In this document: in pieces, positions 1-6,574 of the stretch
Layout of the letters: each line of letters starts with the position of its first letter
Position numbering within the stretch: position 1 is the first letter of the stretch
From: Spirochaetaceae bacterium
Lineage (GTDB): Bacteria > Spirochaetota > Spirochaetia > B11-G9
Direction: 5' to 3'
DNA: 14,919 bases
Assembly (NCBI GenBank): GCA_030633365.1
Contig: DAOVSY010000026.1
Location: 1-14,919, forward strand
The notes under the pieces: model-generated
Seen by the model: the letters and a program-made list of their open reading frames with translations, nothing else
Database searches by the model: none
What the model was told of the DNA's origin: nothing
Program-made: the position numbers and the translations under genes

Positions 1-594
1 AAGATCTGATCCACTTTGTCTAGCTCCACCAGATGAAGAAGGAGCACTTACATTCGGCATAGATCCGCTTTCAGCAGATTCTAAATGTTTTGAAGCTTCT
101 GATGCATATTTTCCTGAGGGGTAATATGTAAGATAACGTCTTAAAGCATAAATTGCCTGCTTTTTTTTCCTAACTTTAAGATAATACTCTCCTATTTTAA
201 ATAAACCAGTTTCCGGATCACTAACATCGTTACCACTTCTTAACAAGTTTCTTACTTGTTTATGTATTCGTCGAAGCTGATTTGAAAAAACTTTGAGCAT
301 CTTAATCATTATTCGGGTATTTTGTAAAACAATCTGTTCAAATTCTGAAACAGAAAAAGCAATCATAGTTGAATCCTGAAGAACAACTGCAGTTTCCTCT
401 CTGGGGTATTTACCCATAGCAGATTTAACTCCAAAGAACTCACCTGTTTTTATAAGTTCATGCATCTCCTGACCAGTTTCAATATCATTATAATTTAAGC
501 TGACTCTACCATTGTTAAGTATGTATATCTTTTCATTGATATCACCTTTAAAATAAACAATAGAATTAGTCTTGTAACTGACAGACTTAGGCAT
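1..594 (-). CDS. cNMP-binding-domain (CRP-type cupin) protein with TPR-like tail, C-terminus cut by window edge
   Basis: The frame is open from ATG at 594-592 to the left edge (198 codons), so the C-terminus is missing. Residues about 8-90 form a cyclic-nucleotide-binding beta-roll: an IYILNNGRV stretch at 23-31 and an EFFGVKSAMGKYPREET stretch at 52-68 match its conserved strands and phosphate-binding cassette. The cassette glutamate that normally follows FG is Val56, while Arg65 is kept, so cyclic nucleotide binding is doubtful. A helix follows at 90-118, then a helical segment at 130-172 of YYLKVRKKKQAIYALRRYL type that resembles a TPR unit, then a Ser/Gly-rich stretch from 177. No DNA-binding HTH is seen in the visible part. 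There is no signal peptide, so it is probably a cytoplasmic sensor or scaffold. A good Shine-Dalgarno (AGGAG, 600-604) lies five bases before the ATG and supports this start. Confidence 0.85.
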   Translation of the reverse strand, partial: MPKSVSYKTNSIVYFKGDINEKIYILNNGRVSLNYNDIETGQEMHELIKTGEFFGVKSAMGKYPREETAVVLQDSTMIAFSVSEFEQIVLQNTRIMIKMLKVFSNQLRRIHKQVRNLLRSGNDVSDPETGLFKIGEYYLKVRKKKQAIYALRRYLTYYPSGKYASEASKHLESAESGSMPNVSAPSSSGGARQSGSDL

Positions 595-617
595 GATAAC
601 TCCTGTTTTCAGGTTAA

Positions 618-646
618 ATTGTACTTTCCACGATTTTTTATGTCAA
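618..646 (-). promoter_or_regulatory. sigma70-type promoter of the cNMP-domain gene
   Basis: On the minus strand TTGACA (646-641) is followed after exactly 17 bases by TACAAT (623-618). This is a near-consensus housekeeping promoter. The predicted transcript start is near 611, giving a leader of about 17 bases that contains the AGGAG at 604-600. Confidence 0.75.
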
Positions 647-660
647 CAACTTCCTGTCTT

Positions 661-689
661 TTGTTTATCGACTTTATTTAGCTTATAAA
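661..689 (+). promoter_or_regulatory. candidate promoter of the PHP gene
   Basis: TTGTTT (661-666), a 17-base spacer and TATAAA (684-689) form a plausible divergent promoter. Transcription would start near 696, leaving a leader of about 45 bases. The leader has no recognisable Shine-Dalgarno before the ATG at 742. Confidence 0.45.
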
Positions 690-741
690 TCATTCTTTTT
701 TTGTATATACGAATCTATGCTCTTTTATTATATTAACCTCT

Positions 742-1563
742 ATGATCGATTTACATACTCACTCATATTTTTCTGATGGGACATTTTCTCCAAAACAATT
801 AGTTGAAAAGGCTGAATCTCTTTCAATTAAAGCTATAGCTTTAACTGACCATGATACAACAGCCGGGTTAAATGAAGGTATTAAAGCGTCAAAAGGTAAA
901 AAAATAAAATTTATTCCTGGCATAGAATTATCAGTAGCACATAAGCCAGGAGAACTGCATATTTTAGGCTTAGGTCTTAAAACCTGGGAAAATAGCCCTG
1001 TTTTAGAACAAATAATTACAAATCGCAATTCCAGGAACTTAAAAATAATAGAAATAATGAATAGTCAGGGTTTTGGTATTACTTATAATGATCTAAGGAT
1101 ACAAACAAAAGGGACCATAGGCCGCCCCCATTTTGCAACCTGGTTGGTTTCTAATGGATATGTAAAAAATATTAATGAAGCCTTTGCTAATTACCTTACC
1201 TGGGGGAAACCATTCTACTTACCAAGAAAAACTATTTCTCTGGAAACCGCAATTAAGTTTATTCATAATTCAGGAGCACATGCTATTGTAGCTCATCCTC
1301 TTAATATTCCAGTTAATTTTAATAAGCTTTTGGAAAAACTGGACCAATGGTTATCTATGGGTATTGATGGTATTGAGGTTGTTCACTCTGGGACAAAGAG
1401 GAATATGACAAAAAGACTTTTAAAATATGCTACAGAAAAAGGTTGCATTATTACAGGAGGTTCAGATTTTCACGGTGATAATAAACCACAGATAAAGTTA
1501 GGAAGAACATTAAAATTGGGTAAAATCTTAGATGAATTTCTACCGGAAGAACTGGTAAGATAA
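742..1563 (+). CDS. PHP-domain phosphoesterase, YciV/TrpH (RNase AM-like) family
   Basis: A 273-residue cytoplasmic PHP-superfamily metal-dependent hydrolase. The metal-binding motifs are all present: DLHTHSYFSDG at 3-13 (His5, His7, Asp12), LTDHD at 34-38, PGIELS at 59-64 (Glu62), GRPH at 127-130, AHP at 184-186 (His185), EVVH at 212-215 and GSDFHG at 240-245 (Asp242, His244). The length and motif order match the YciV/TrpH family. Characterised members remove nucleotides 5' to 3' from short RNAs and rRNA precursors, or dephosphorylate nucleoside 3',5'-bisphosphates. The sequence does not tell which substrate applies here. There is no clear Shine-Dalgarno before the ATG, but the MIDLHTHS opening is exactly where the family begins, so the start is secure. 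It lies 95 bases upstream of mlaE, which has its own candidate promoter. Confidence 0.9.
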   Translation: MIDLHTHSYFSDGTFSPKQLVEKAESLSIKAIALTDHDTTAGLNEGIKASKGKKIKFIPGIELSVAHKPGELHILGLGLKTWENSPVLEQIITNRNSRNLKIIEIMNSQGFGITYNDLRIQTKGTIGRPHFATWLVSNGYVKNINEAFANYLTWGKPFYLPRKTISLETAIKFIHNSGAHAIVAHPLNIPVNFNKLLEKLDQWLSMGIDGIEVVHSGTKRNMTKRLLKYATEKGCIITGGSDFHGDNKPQIKLGRTLKLGKILDEFLPEELVR

Positions 1564-1571
1564 ATAAAGTA

Positions 1572-1600
1572 TTGTATGATGCCAATATTTCTATTATTAT
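1572..1600 (+). promoter_or_regulatory. candidate promoter of the mla operon
   Basis: TTGTAT (1572-1577), a 17-base spacer and TATTAT (1595-1600). The -10 matches five of six consensus positions; the -35 keeps only TTG. The predicted start is near 1607, directly before the tandem GGCTG-TCGCCAA repeats, which would therefore lie in the 5' leader of mlaE. Confidence 0.4.
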
Positions 1601-1607
1601 TTCCTAA

Positions 1608-1639
1608 GGCTGGTCGCCAAAAAGTTGGCTGCTCGCCAA
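1608..1639 (+). repeat. tandem 13-base repeat in the mlaE leader
   Basis: GGCTGGTCGCCAA (1608-1620) recurs as GGCTGCTCGCCAA (1627-1639) with one difference and a 19-base period. The second copy with its flank makes a perfect small hairpin, TTGGC-TGCTC-GCCAA (1625-1639). An alternative stem pairs GCCAA (1616-1620) with TTGGC (1625-1629). The element is GC-rich inside an AT-rich gap and ends eight bases before the AGGGGAG Shine-Dalgarno (1647-1653). It may be an operator or an RNA element; the function is unknown. Confidence 0.5.
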
Positions 1640-1658
1640 TGCAACCAGGGGAGACATA

Positions 1659-2435
1659 ATGCTTGGCAGACTGGGACGTTGGTTAATTAATCATATAAAA
1701 GATCTTCTTTATGGCCTGGGATTTTTCTTTCAGATTATAAAAGCCACCTTTGGATTTGTGCGTAATGGGAAGGTTGGTAGAAAAGTCCTTACAATGCAAA
1801 TTCTTTTTACCGGAGTACAGGCACTAAACAATATATCTTTAATTGCAATAGCTCTGGGAGCTGTAATAATAATTCAGGGAGTAGGTATTTTACCTCAATT
1901 TGGTCAGGGAGACCTGATATACCCAATTCTTATAACCATTATTACAAGGGAACTTGGTCCTATGCTTTGTGCATTTATTATTATAGCAAGATCCGGCACA
2001 GCCATTACTACTGAAATTGGAAGTAATGTTGTTAACCATGAAATAGAAGCATATATTGCTACTGGAATTAATCCTTTAAGTTATATCGCTGTCCCAAGGT
2101 TTCTGGGTGTTACTTTGTCTCTTCTTCTTTTAAACCTGTATTTTAATTTTTTTGGTCTTATAGGTTCCTACTTTATTACTCAGTTTATTTATCCAATACA
2201 GGCAGCAGAATATTTTCATAAAATTCTTTTCAATCTCCATCTTGATGACATTATTTCATCCATTATTAAAAGCCTTGTTTTTGGGGTAATAATATCGACT
2301 GTATCCATTTACTACGGATTCAAAGTTGAACAATCTTCAACAGAAATCCCCCAGATGACAATTAAAGCTGTAGGAACAGCATTTGTGCTCTGCATTCTTG
2401 CAGATGCAATTATTGTACTAATTTATTATACTTAA
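1659..2435 (+). CDS. mlaE: MlaE-family ABC permease for phospholipid transport
   Basis: A 258-residue integral inner-membrane protein of normal length for the MlaE (DUF140) permease family. It has about five or six hydrophobic segments, at roughly 15-35, 48-80, 87-112, 145-177, 200-220 and 237-257. The family signature is clear: TRELGPMLCAFIIIARSGTA at 96-115, then TTEIGSNVVNHEIEAYIATG at 117-136 and NPLSYIAVPRFLG at 138-150. This corresponds to the coupling-helix region that contacts the ATPase in E. coli MlaE. Known homologues form the membrane core of the MlaFEDB complex, which moves phospholipids between the inner membrane and the periplasmic path to the outer membrane. The start is supported by AGGGGAG five bases upstream. 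It is followed after 15 bases by mlaF and then by mlaD, the conserved order. No mlaB or mlaC homologue is visible nearby. Confidence 0.95.
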   Translation: MLGRLGRWLINHIKDLLYGLGFFFQIIKATFGFVRNGKVGRKVLTMQILFTGVQALNNISLIAIALGAVIIIQGVGILPQFGQGDLIYPILITIITRELGPMLCAFIIIARSGTAITTEIGSNVVNHEIEAYIATGINPLSYIAVPRFLGVTLSLLLLNLYFNFFGLIGSYFITQFIYPIQAAEYFHKILFNLHLDDIISSIIKSLVFGVIISTVSIYYGFKVEQSSTEIPQMTIKAVGTAFVLCILADAIIVLIYYT

Positions 2436-2450
2436 TATTGAGGCGTATGT

Positions 2451-3191
2451 ATGTATGACATTAATCTTAAAGATATAACCTTAATTAAAAATGAACGGAA
2501 AATACTTGATAATATAAACGTTTACTTTCCTAAAGGAAAGACAAGTGTTGTTTTAGGCCCATCAGGATGTGGGAAGAGCACACTTTTAAAAGTTGCATCT
2601 GCATTAATTCCTATAGATTCCGGAGAAATACTGGTTAATGACAAAAATTTATTAAAAATGACAGCTCAATCAATTCTTAAATTTAGAAAAAACAGTAGTT
2701 TTGTATTTCAGGATGCTGCTCTTTGGGCAAATAAATCTGTATATCAAAACATGAGTCTCCCATTAAAACTTCATTTTCCAGATATGAAAAATAATATTCA
2801 TGATGATAAAATAAACAAAATGCTAAATCTGGTAGGATATACTGACAGTATTACTTTAATACCTGCAGCATTGTCTAATGGTGAAAGAAAAATGGTAAGT
2901 CTGGCCAGAGCACTAATTACATCACCTGATTTAATATACATGGATAATCCTCTGGTTCTTGTAGATCCATCTGTAGCTAAAAAAATGAAAAAGTTAATTA
3001 TTGAGCTTCACGAAACAGATGCTACAATTCTTGGGAATTTTTCATCTCCAAAGTTTATTAATCAAATTGCCGACTATCTTGTAGTAATGAAAGACGGGAA
3101 AATAGTAGAAACAGGAACTGTAGAATCGGTGTATTCCAGTAAAAACCCTGTTACTTCTTCAATTATAAACTCTCTGCTGCATCACTCATAA
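2451..3191 (+). CDS. mlaF: MlaF-family ABC ATPase with altered catalytic residues
   Basis: A 246-residue cytoplasmic ABC subunit expected to bind MlaE. Walker A is intact, GPSGCGKST at 36-44, and so is the Q-loop, FVFQD at 84-88. The signature motif is LSNGE at 141-145 instead of LSGGQ. Walker B reads LIYMDNP at 161-167: Asp165 is kept, but the next residue, normally the catalytic glutamate, is Asn166. Where the H-loop histidine is expected, the sequence is ILGNFSSPKFI (193-203), with no histidine. The D-loop VDP (171-173) is kept. The protein should bind ATP, but by family rules would hydrolyse it poorly. The frame is clean and the C-terminus complete, so this is not a decayed gene. Of three closely spaced ATGs (2447, 2451, 2455), 2451 is in frame and has GAGG seven bases upstream. 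Confidence 0.93.
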   Translation: MYDINLKDITLIKNERKILDNINVYFPKGKTSVVLGPSGCGKSTLLKVASALIPIDSGEILVNDKNLLKMTAQSILKFRKNSSFVFQDAALWANKSVYQNMSLPLKLHFPDMKNNIHDDKINKMLNLVGYTDSITLIPAALSNGERKMVSLARALITSPDLIYMDNPLVLVDPSVAKKMKKLIIELHETDATILGNFSSPKFINQIADYLVVMKDGKIVETGTVESVYSSKNPVTSSIINSLLHHS

Positions 3192-3209
3192 TGCATTACT
3201 TGTTTATGT

Positions 3210-3239
3210 TTGACATTACCTATCCAATTGAAATAGAAT
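3210..3239 (+). promoter_or_regulatory. candidate internal promoter abutting mlaD
   Basis: TTGACA (3210-3215, perfect), an 18-base spacer and TAGAAT (3234-3239, five of six). The predicted start near 3246 is only about three bases before the mlaD ATG at 3249, so a transcript from here would be leaderless or nearly so. The mlaD start has only AGG touching the ATG, too close to act as a normal Shine-Dalgarno. Confidence 0.5.
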
Positions 3240-3248
3240 CATAGCAGG

Positions 3249-4304
3249 ATGAAATTTCAAATACGTTTTGCAGATCAAATTGTTGGCCTCTTTATTATTT
3301 TAGCACTGGCTAGTATAGTCTTTATACTCGTAATGATGGGTATAAACCAAAGATGGTTTGCAAAAGACTATAAGTATACAAGCAGTTTTAAATCAGGAAA
3401 TGGTTTAAGTGTAGGAATGCCTATTAAGCTTAAAGGTTTTGATATTGGTTCTGTAGATAAAATAAATCTGCTGGATAATGATACTGTAGAAATCCACTTC
3501 CATATTTTTGATACATACATTGAAAAAGTCAGAGAAAACTCAGTATTGGAACTCTCTGTAAGTCCTATAGGGATTGGAAGTGGAGGTATGCTGTTTCATC
3601 CTGGTAAATCAACAGAACTTATACCTGAACTCAGCTTTATTCCTTCTACAGATTTTAAAGAAGGGAACGCATTAATAGCCAAAGGACTTGTTAATAAACC
3701 GGAAAGAGATGATACAATAGTAAATATTATAAATGATATAAGTCCTCTCCTCAGATCAACCAACAGAACTATGAAATCTTTAGATGCTTTACTTTATACC
3801 ACAAATGCAACTTTTAATGGTGAATCGGAAGGACCTATAACTGATATTTTAAACGAAATAGCAATTATGGTAACAATGCTGAATAAAACTATCGGTAATG
3901 CAATGATAGTAGTAAATGATATACTATCAGATACTTCAGGTATCACCTCAAATCTTGAAATTACTACAGCGGGCTTAACAGAGACGAAGGGTCTGATTAC
4001 CCACCTTCTTGATCCTAAAGGGTCTATAGCTACACTTCTTAATGATGACGATCAATTATATAAAGAATTATTTAATATTGTTAAGGAAGCTTCTAAAACT
4101 ACTGAAGAACTTACTTCATTTATAAATTATATTAATTCGACACAACCACAAATATCGGAACTCCTTGAAGGCAGCCGTGAAGCTATTATTAAAGGAACAG
4201 ATGTTCTTGAAGGACTATCAAATAATCCTCTCCTTAGAGGAGGCATTACATCTGTCACAGATCAGCCGACAACCTTTAAAAGCTATGAAGAAGAGGAATT
4301 TTAA
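3249..4304 (+). CDS. mlaD: MlaD-type MCE-domain protein
   Basis: A 351-residue MCE protein anchored in the inner membrane by one N-terminal helix (about 11-31). The MCE domain spans about 41-122, with the typical SFKSGNGLSVGMPIKLKGFD stretch (46-65) and the SPIGIGSGGM turn (105-114). A long, mostly helical tail follows to about 320, and EGLSNNPLLRGG (321-332) is a C-terminal motif common in MCE proteins. E. coli MlaD is a hexameric lipid-binding ring of about 183 residues; this one is nearly twice as long because of the helical tail, as in the longer MCE proteins that form a tube or needle. It should sit on MlaE and take part in lipid transfer. Its stop overlaps the next ATG by one base (TAATG), which implies translational coupling to the lipoprotein. 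Confidence 0.92.
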   Translation: MKFQIRFADQIVGLFIILALASIVFILVMMGINQRWFAKDYKYTSSFKSGNGLSVGMPIKLKGFDIGSVDKINLLDNDTVEIHFHIFDTYIEKVRENSVLELSVSPIGIGSGGMLFHPGKSTELIPELSFIPSTDFKEGNALIAKGLVNKPERDDTIVNIINDISPLLRSTNRTMKSLDALLYTTNATFNGESEGPITDILNEIAIMVTMLNKTIGNAMIVVNDILSDTSGITSNLEITTAGLTETKGLITHLLDPKGSIATLLNDDDQLYKELFNIVKEASKTTEELTSFINYINSTQPQISELLEGSREAIIKGTDVLEGLSNNPLLRGGITSVTDQPTTFKSYEEEEF

Positions 4305-5233
4305 TGAAATTATTATTTTCATCTTTTCTGATTGCCAGCCTGATATTAACTTCCTGTTCATCTGTAAAAGGAACCAGTTCAGAGCTAACAAATGAAAAGA
4401 AAAACAGAGCAAGTGAACAGGCTCTTTTGGGAACAAAGTTTTTTTCAAATTTAGAATATGAAAAAGCCCTGGATTTCTTTTTTTTAGCATTAAAAATAAA
4501 TGTTTCAATTGATTATGAACAAGGAATGATAAGTTCATATAACTCAATAGGCAAAACATATTTTGCTTCCGGAGACTTTGATTCAGCAAGACTTTACTTT
4601 ACAAAGGGCAAAGATATAGCTGAGTTTTTACAGGATCCAATATTTACTGCTCAAAGTTTAAATAATTTGGGAGAACTATTGCTGGCAGAACAAAACTACC
4701 AGGAAGCTATGAATATTTTTACAGATGCTTCAACTATGATAAAAAATGATGGGAAAACACCTTTAGATGCTGTAATTTTTCATAATATTGGAATTATCAA
4801 TAAAAGAAATGGTAACTTTGAAAATGCTGAGTTATTTGTAAACAAAGCTATTGATATTAATACAAAGTATAAATTATATAAAGAACTGGCTTCGAATAAT
4901 TATACACTCTCCTCTATTTATTCCAAACAAAAAGATTATATTATTGCCCTTGATTATATTAAAGAAGCACTTATTATAGATAAAACAGTTGAAAACAGTA
5001 TAGGAATAGCCAAGGATCTTTACGCCCAGGGTTTAATTTACCAGTATATGAACTCTTTTAATGATGCATATATCTATTTTAAAAAAAGTGTTTTAATTTA
5101 TGAAACACTTAATATGCCTGACCAGGTAATAAAAACACTGAATAAACTGGAAGAAACAGCTGAAAGCCTTATGTTGAGTGATGAAGCTGATATCTGGAAA
5201 AATACAAGAACAAATCTGGAATTAAATAAATGA
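4304..5233 (+). CDS. TPR-repeat lipoprotein of the mla operon
   Basis: 309 residues. The N-terminus is a lipoprotein signal: KLL, a hydrophobic stretch, then LILTSC with the lipid-bearing cysteine at 18. After a short linker come about six TPR units from roughly 34 to 300, recognisable by repeated patterns such as YNSIGKTYFASGDFDSARLYF, LNNLGELLLAEQNYQEAMNIF, FHNIGIINKRNGNFENAELF and LYAQGLIYQYMNSFNDAYIYF. The protein therefore probably acts as a periplasm-facing protein-protein scaffold; the membrane it is sorted to cannot be told. The start has GAGG seven bases upstream and overlaps mlaD by one base. It occupies the place where other mla operons encode soluble partners such as MlaC, but it shows no MlaC-like sequence. 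A role in linking the MCE assembly to the cell wall or outer membrane is inference. Confidence 0.88.
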   Translation: MKLLFSSFLIASLILTSCSSVKGTSSELTNEKKNRASEQALLGTKFFSNLEYEKALDFFFLALKINVSIDYEQGMISSYNSIGKTYFASGDFDSARLYFTKGKDIAEFLQDPIFTAQSLNNLGELLLAEQNYQEAMNIFTDASTMIKNDGKTPLDAVIFHNIGIINKRNGNFENAELFVNKAIDINTKYKLYKELASNNYTLSSIYSKQKDYIIALDYIKEALIIDKTVENSIGIAKDLYAQGLIYQYMNSFNDAYIYFKKSVLIYETLNMPDQVIKTLNKLEETAESLMLSDEADIWKNTRTNLELNK

Positions 5234-5679
5234 ACTTAAAAAATATTACTAAAAATATAATTAGTATTATTCATAATTATAATCAATTATTAAAAAAATC
5301 TCTTTATTTTATTATTTACCTTACTCTGGTTATATTTTCAAGCTTAGTAATTACTCTACCTTTATGGTATATAGCAACAAAATACAGTAAAGTTTATACA
5401 ATTGCAGTTATAATTTCAGTTTTAATAGCTTTAGGTTTTATTCTTTCTACAAAGATACTGAAGTGGGTGGATTTTAAGCAAAAAGAAGGAATTAAAATGA
5501 CCCAAATAATTCTTATTCCTTTAAAAAAAGCTGGTATCTTTATATTATTTTTAATTGGATTCTACATAATAGTTCTAACATATAGTATTGATTTTTTCAT
5601 GATAGCTGTTTTATTAACTATCAGCTATTTACTTATTTTAGGATATTATATTTTTATATTACGAAAAAATGCAAAATAA
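5230..5679 (+). CDS. four-helix integral membrane protein, unknown function
   Basis: 149 residues that I do not recognise as a named family. Four hydrophobic segments are visible at about 25-49, 55-74, 99-118 and 121-144, separated by short charged loops, including KWVDFKQKEGIK at 78-89. The N-terminal 22 residues are polar and Lys/Asn-rich, and the C-terminus ends RKNAK, which suggests both ends are cytoplasmic. No catalytic motif is visible. The ATG overlaps the lipoprotein stop by four bases (ATGA), and the gene's own end overlaps the peptidase gene by 11 bases, so it is almost certainly translated as part of the operon. It may be a small membrane partner of the Mla or M23 proteins, which is inference from position only. 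Confidence 0.8.
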   Translation: MNLKNITKNIISIIHNYNQLLKKSLYFIIYLTLVIFSSLVITLPLWYIATKYSKVYTIAVIISVLIALGFILSTKILKWVDFKQKEGIKMTQIILIPLKKAGIFILFLIGFYIIVLTYSIDFFMIAVLLTISYLLILGYYIFILRKNAK

Positions 5680-6574
5680 AATCTTACTCATTACAATTCT
5701 TCTTTTAACTTCAATACCTGTCTTTACTAAAAGTGAAGATATTTATCCACTTATAGAACAAATGAATCTTTCAAATATACTGTTCAGACAAATTTCAGAT
5801 GATATAAGCAGTTATTACCGGAATTCCGAACAAAATAAACTTTTAAATCCTTTGCAAATTTACAGGATATCACTTAAAGCTGATGAAACTATTTTTTCAA
5901 TTGCTGCAAGATTTAATTTACCATACGAATCAATAACAACTTTGAATCATATAAATAAACCAGGAACTCTAAGTACCGGGACATCATTGCTTATACCAAA
6001 TACTCCTGGTATTTTCATCCCGGCATTTCCTGAATCTGATATTGAATATATGATTCGCTCCTGGAGAAATACAGAAGATGCAATAGAAATCAAAATTATT
6101 AATGGTGATTCTGATACTTTCTTTTTCATGCCAGGAGAAAAATTTCATAAAGTTGAAAGATCATTTTTTCTAGGATTAATGTTTAGATTTCCACTGCCTG
6201 TGGGTATTATTTCATCACGATATGGAGAAAGAGTAAATCCAATTACAGGAACTTCTCACTTTCATAATGGTATTGATGTTGCTGCACCTGAGGGAACAGA
6301 AGTAATGGCTTCCAGAGCTGGATATGTACAATTAATTGATTATAATGACGTTTGTGGAAACTTTATAAGTATTATTCATGAAAATAGCTATGAAACTTTA
6401 TACTGTCACTTAAAAAATGTATTTGTTCAGTTGAATCAGAAAGTACAATCAGGTATGATTATAGGATCAGTTGGAAATACAGGAATGTCCACAGGTCCTC
6501 ATCTGCATTTTGAGATAAGGAATCTGGGAGAAACGAAAGATCCAAGTCTTATGATACCAGGGAAGATACAGTGA
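5669..6574 (+). CDS. secreted LysM-M23 peptidase (LytM/NlpD-type)
   Basis: 301 residues with a signal peptide (about 1-20, hydrophobic LLITILLLTSIPVF). A LysM domain spans about 64-111 (YRISLKADETIFSIAARFN, ending SLLIPN) and should bind glycan strands. An M23 metallopeptidase domain covers about 172-296. Its zinc ligands are all present: His199 and Asp203 in HNGID, and His280 in GPHLHFEI; the catalytic-site histidines are His247 (YCHL) and His278. It should therefore be an active endopeptidase cutting peptide cross-links in the periplasm, unlike the degenerate NlpD and EnvC activators. It overlaps the membrane-protein gene upstream by 11 bases and the PEGA gene downstream by four, showing tight coupling. 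No good Shine-Dalgarno precedes the ATG, so translation probably depends on reinitiation. Confidence 0.93.
   Translation: MQNKILLITILLLTSIPVFTKSEDIYPLIEQMNLSNILFRQISDDISSYYRNSEQNKLLNPLQIYRISLKADETIFSIAARFNLPYESITTLNHINKPGTLSTGTSLLIPNTPGIFIPAFPESDIEYMIRSWRNTEDAIEIKIINGDSDTFFFMPGEKFHKVERSFFLGLMFRFPLPVGIISSRYGERVNPITGTSHFHNGIDVAAPEGTEVMASRAGYVQLIDYNDVCGNFISIIHENSYETLYCHLKNVFVQLNQKVQSGMIIGSVGNTGMSTGPHLHFEIRNLGETKDPSLMIPGKIQ

Noticed and set aside
759..1028. Minus-strand open frame inside the PHP gene
   Set aside because: It is a shadow of a gene with complete family motifs, and shows no ribosome site or recognisable protein features. The same holds for the minor frames at 4165-4395, 4218-4589, 5947-6129, 6549-6815, 6858-7100, 9451-9657, 11006-11266 and 13134-13448.
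4304..5233. TPR lipoprotein as an MlaC or MlaA replacement by homology
   Set aside because: No MlaC or MlaA sequence features are seen; only the position suggests a link, so no such name is given.
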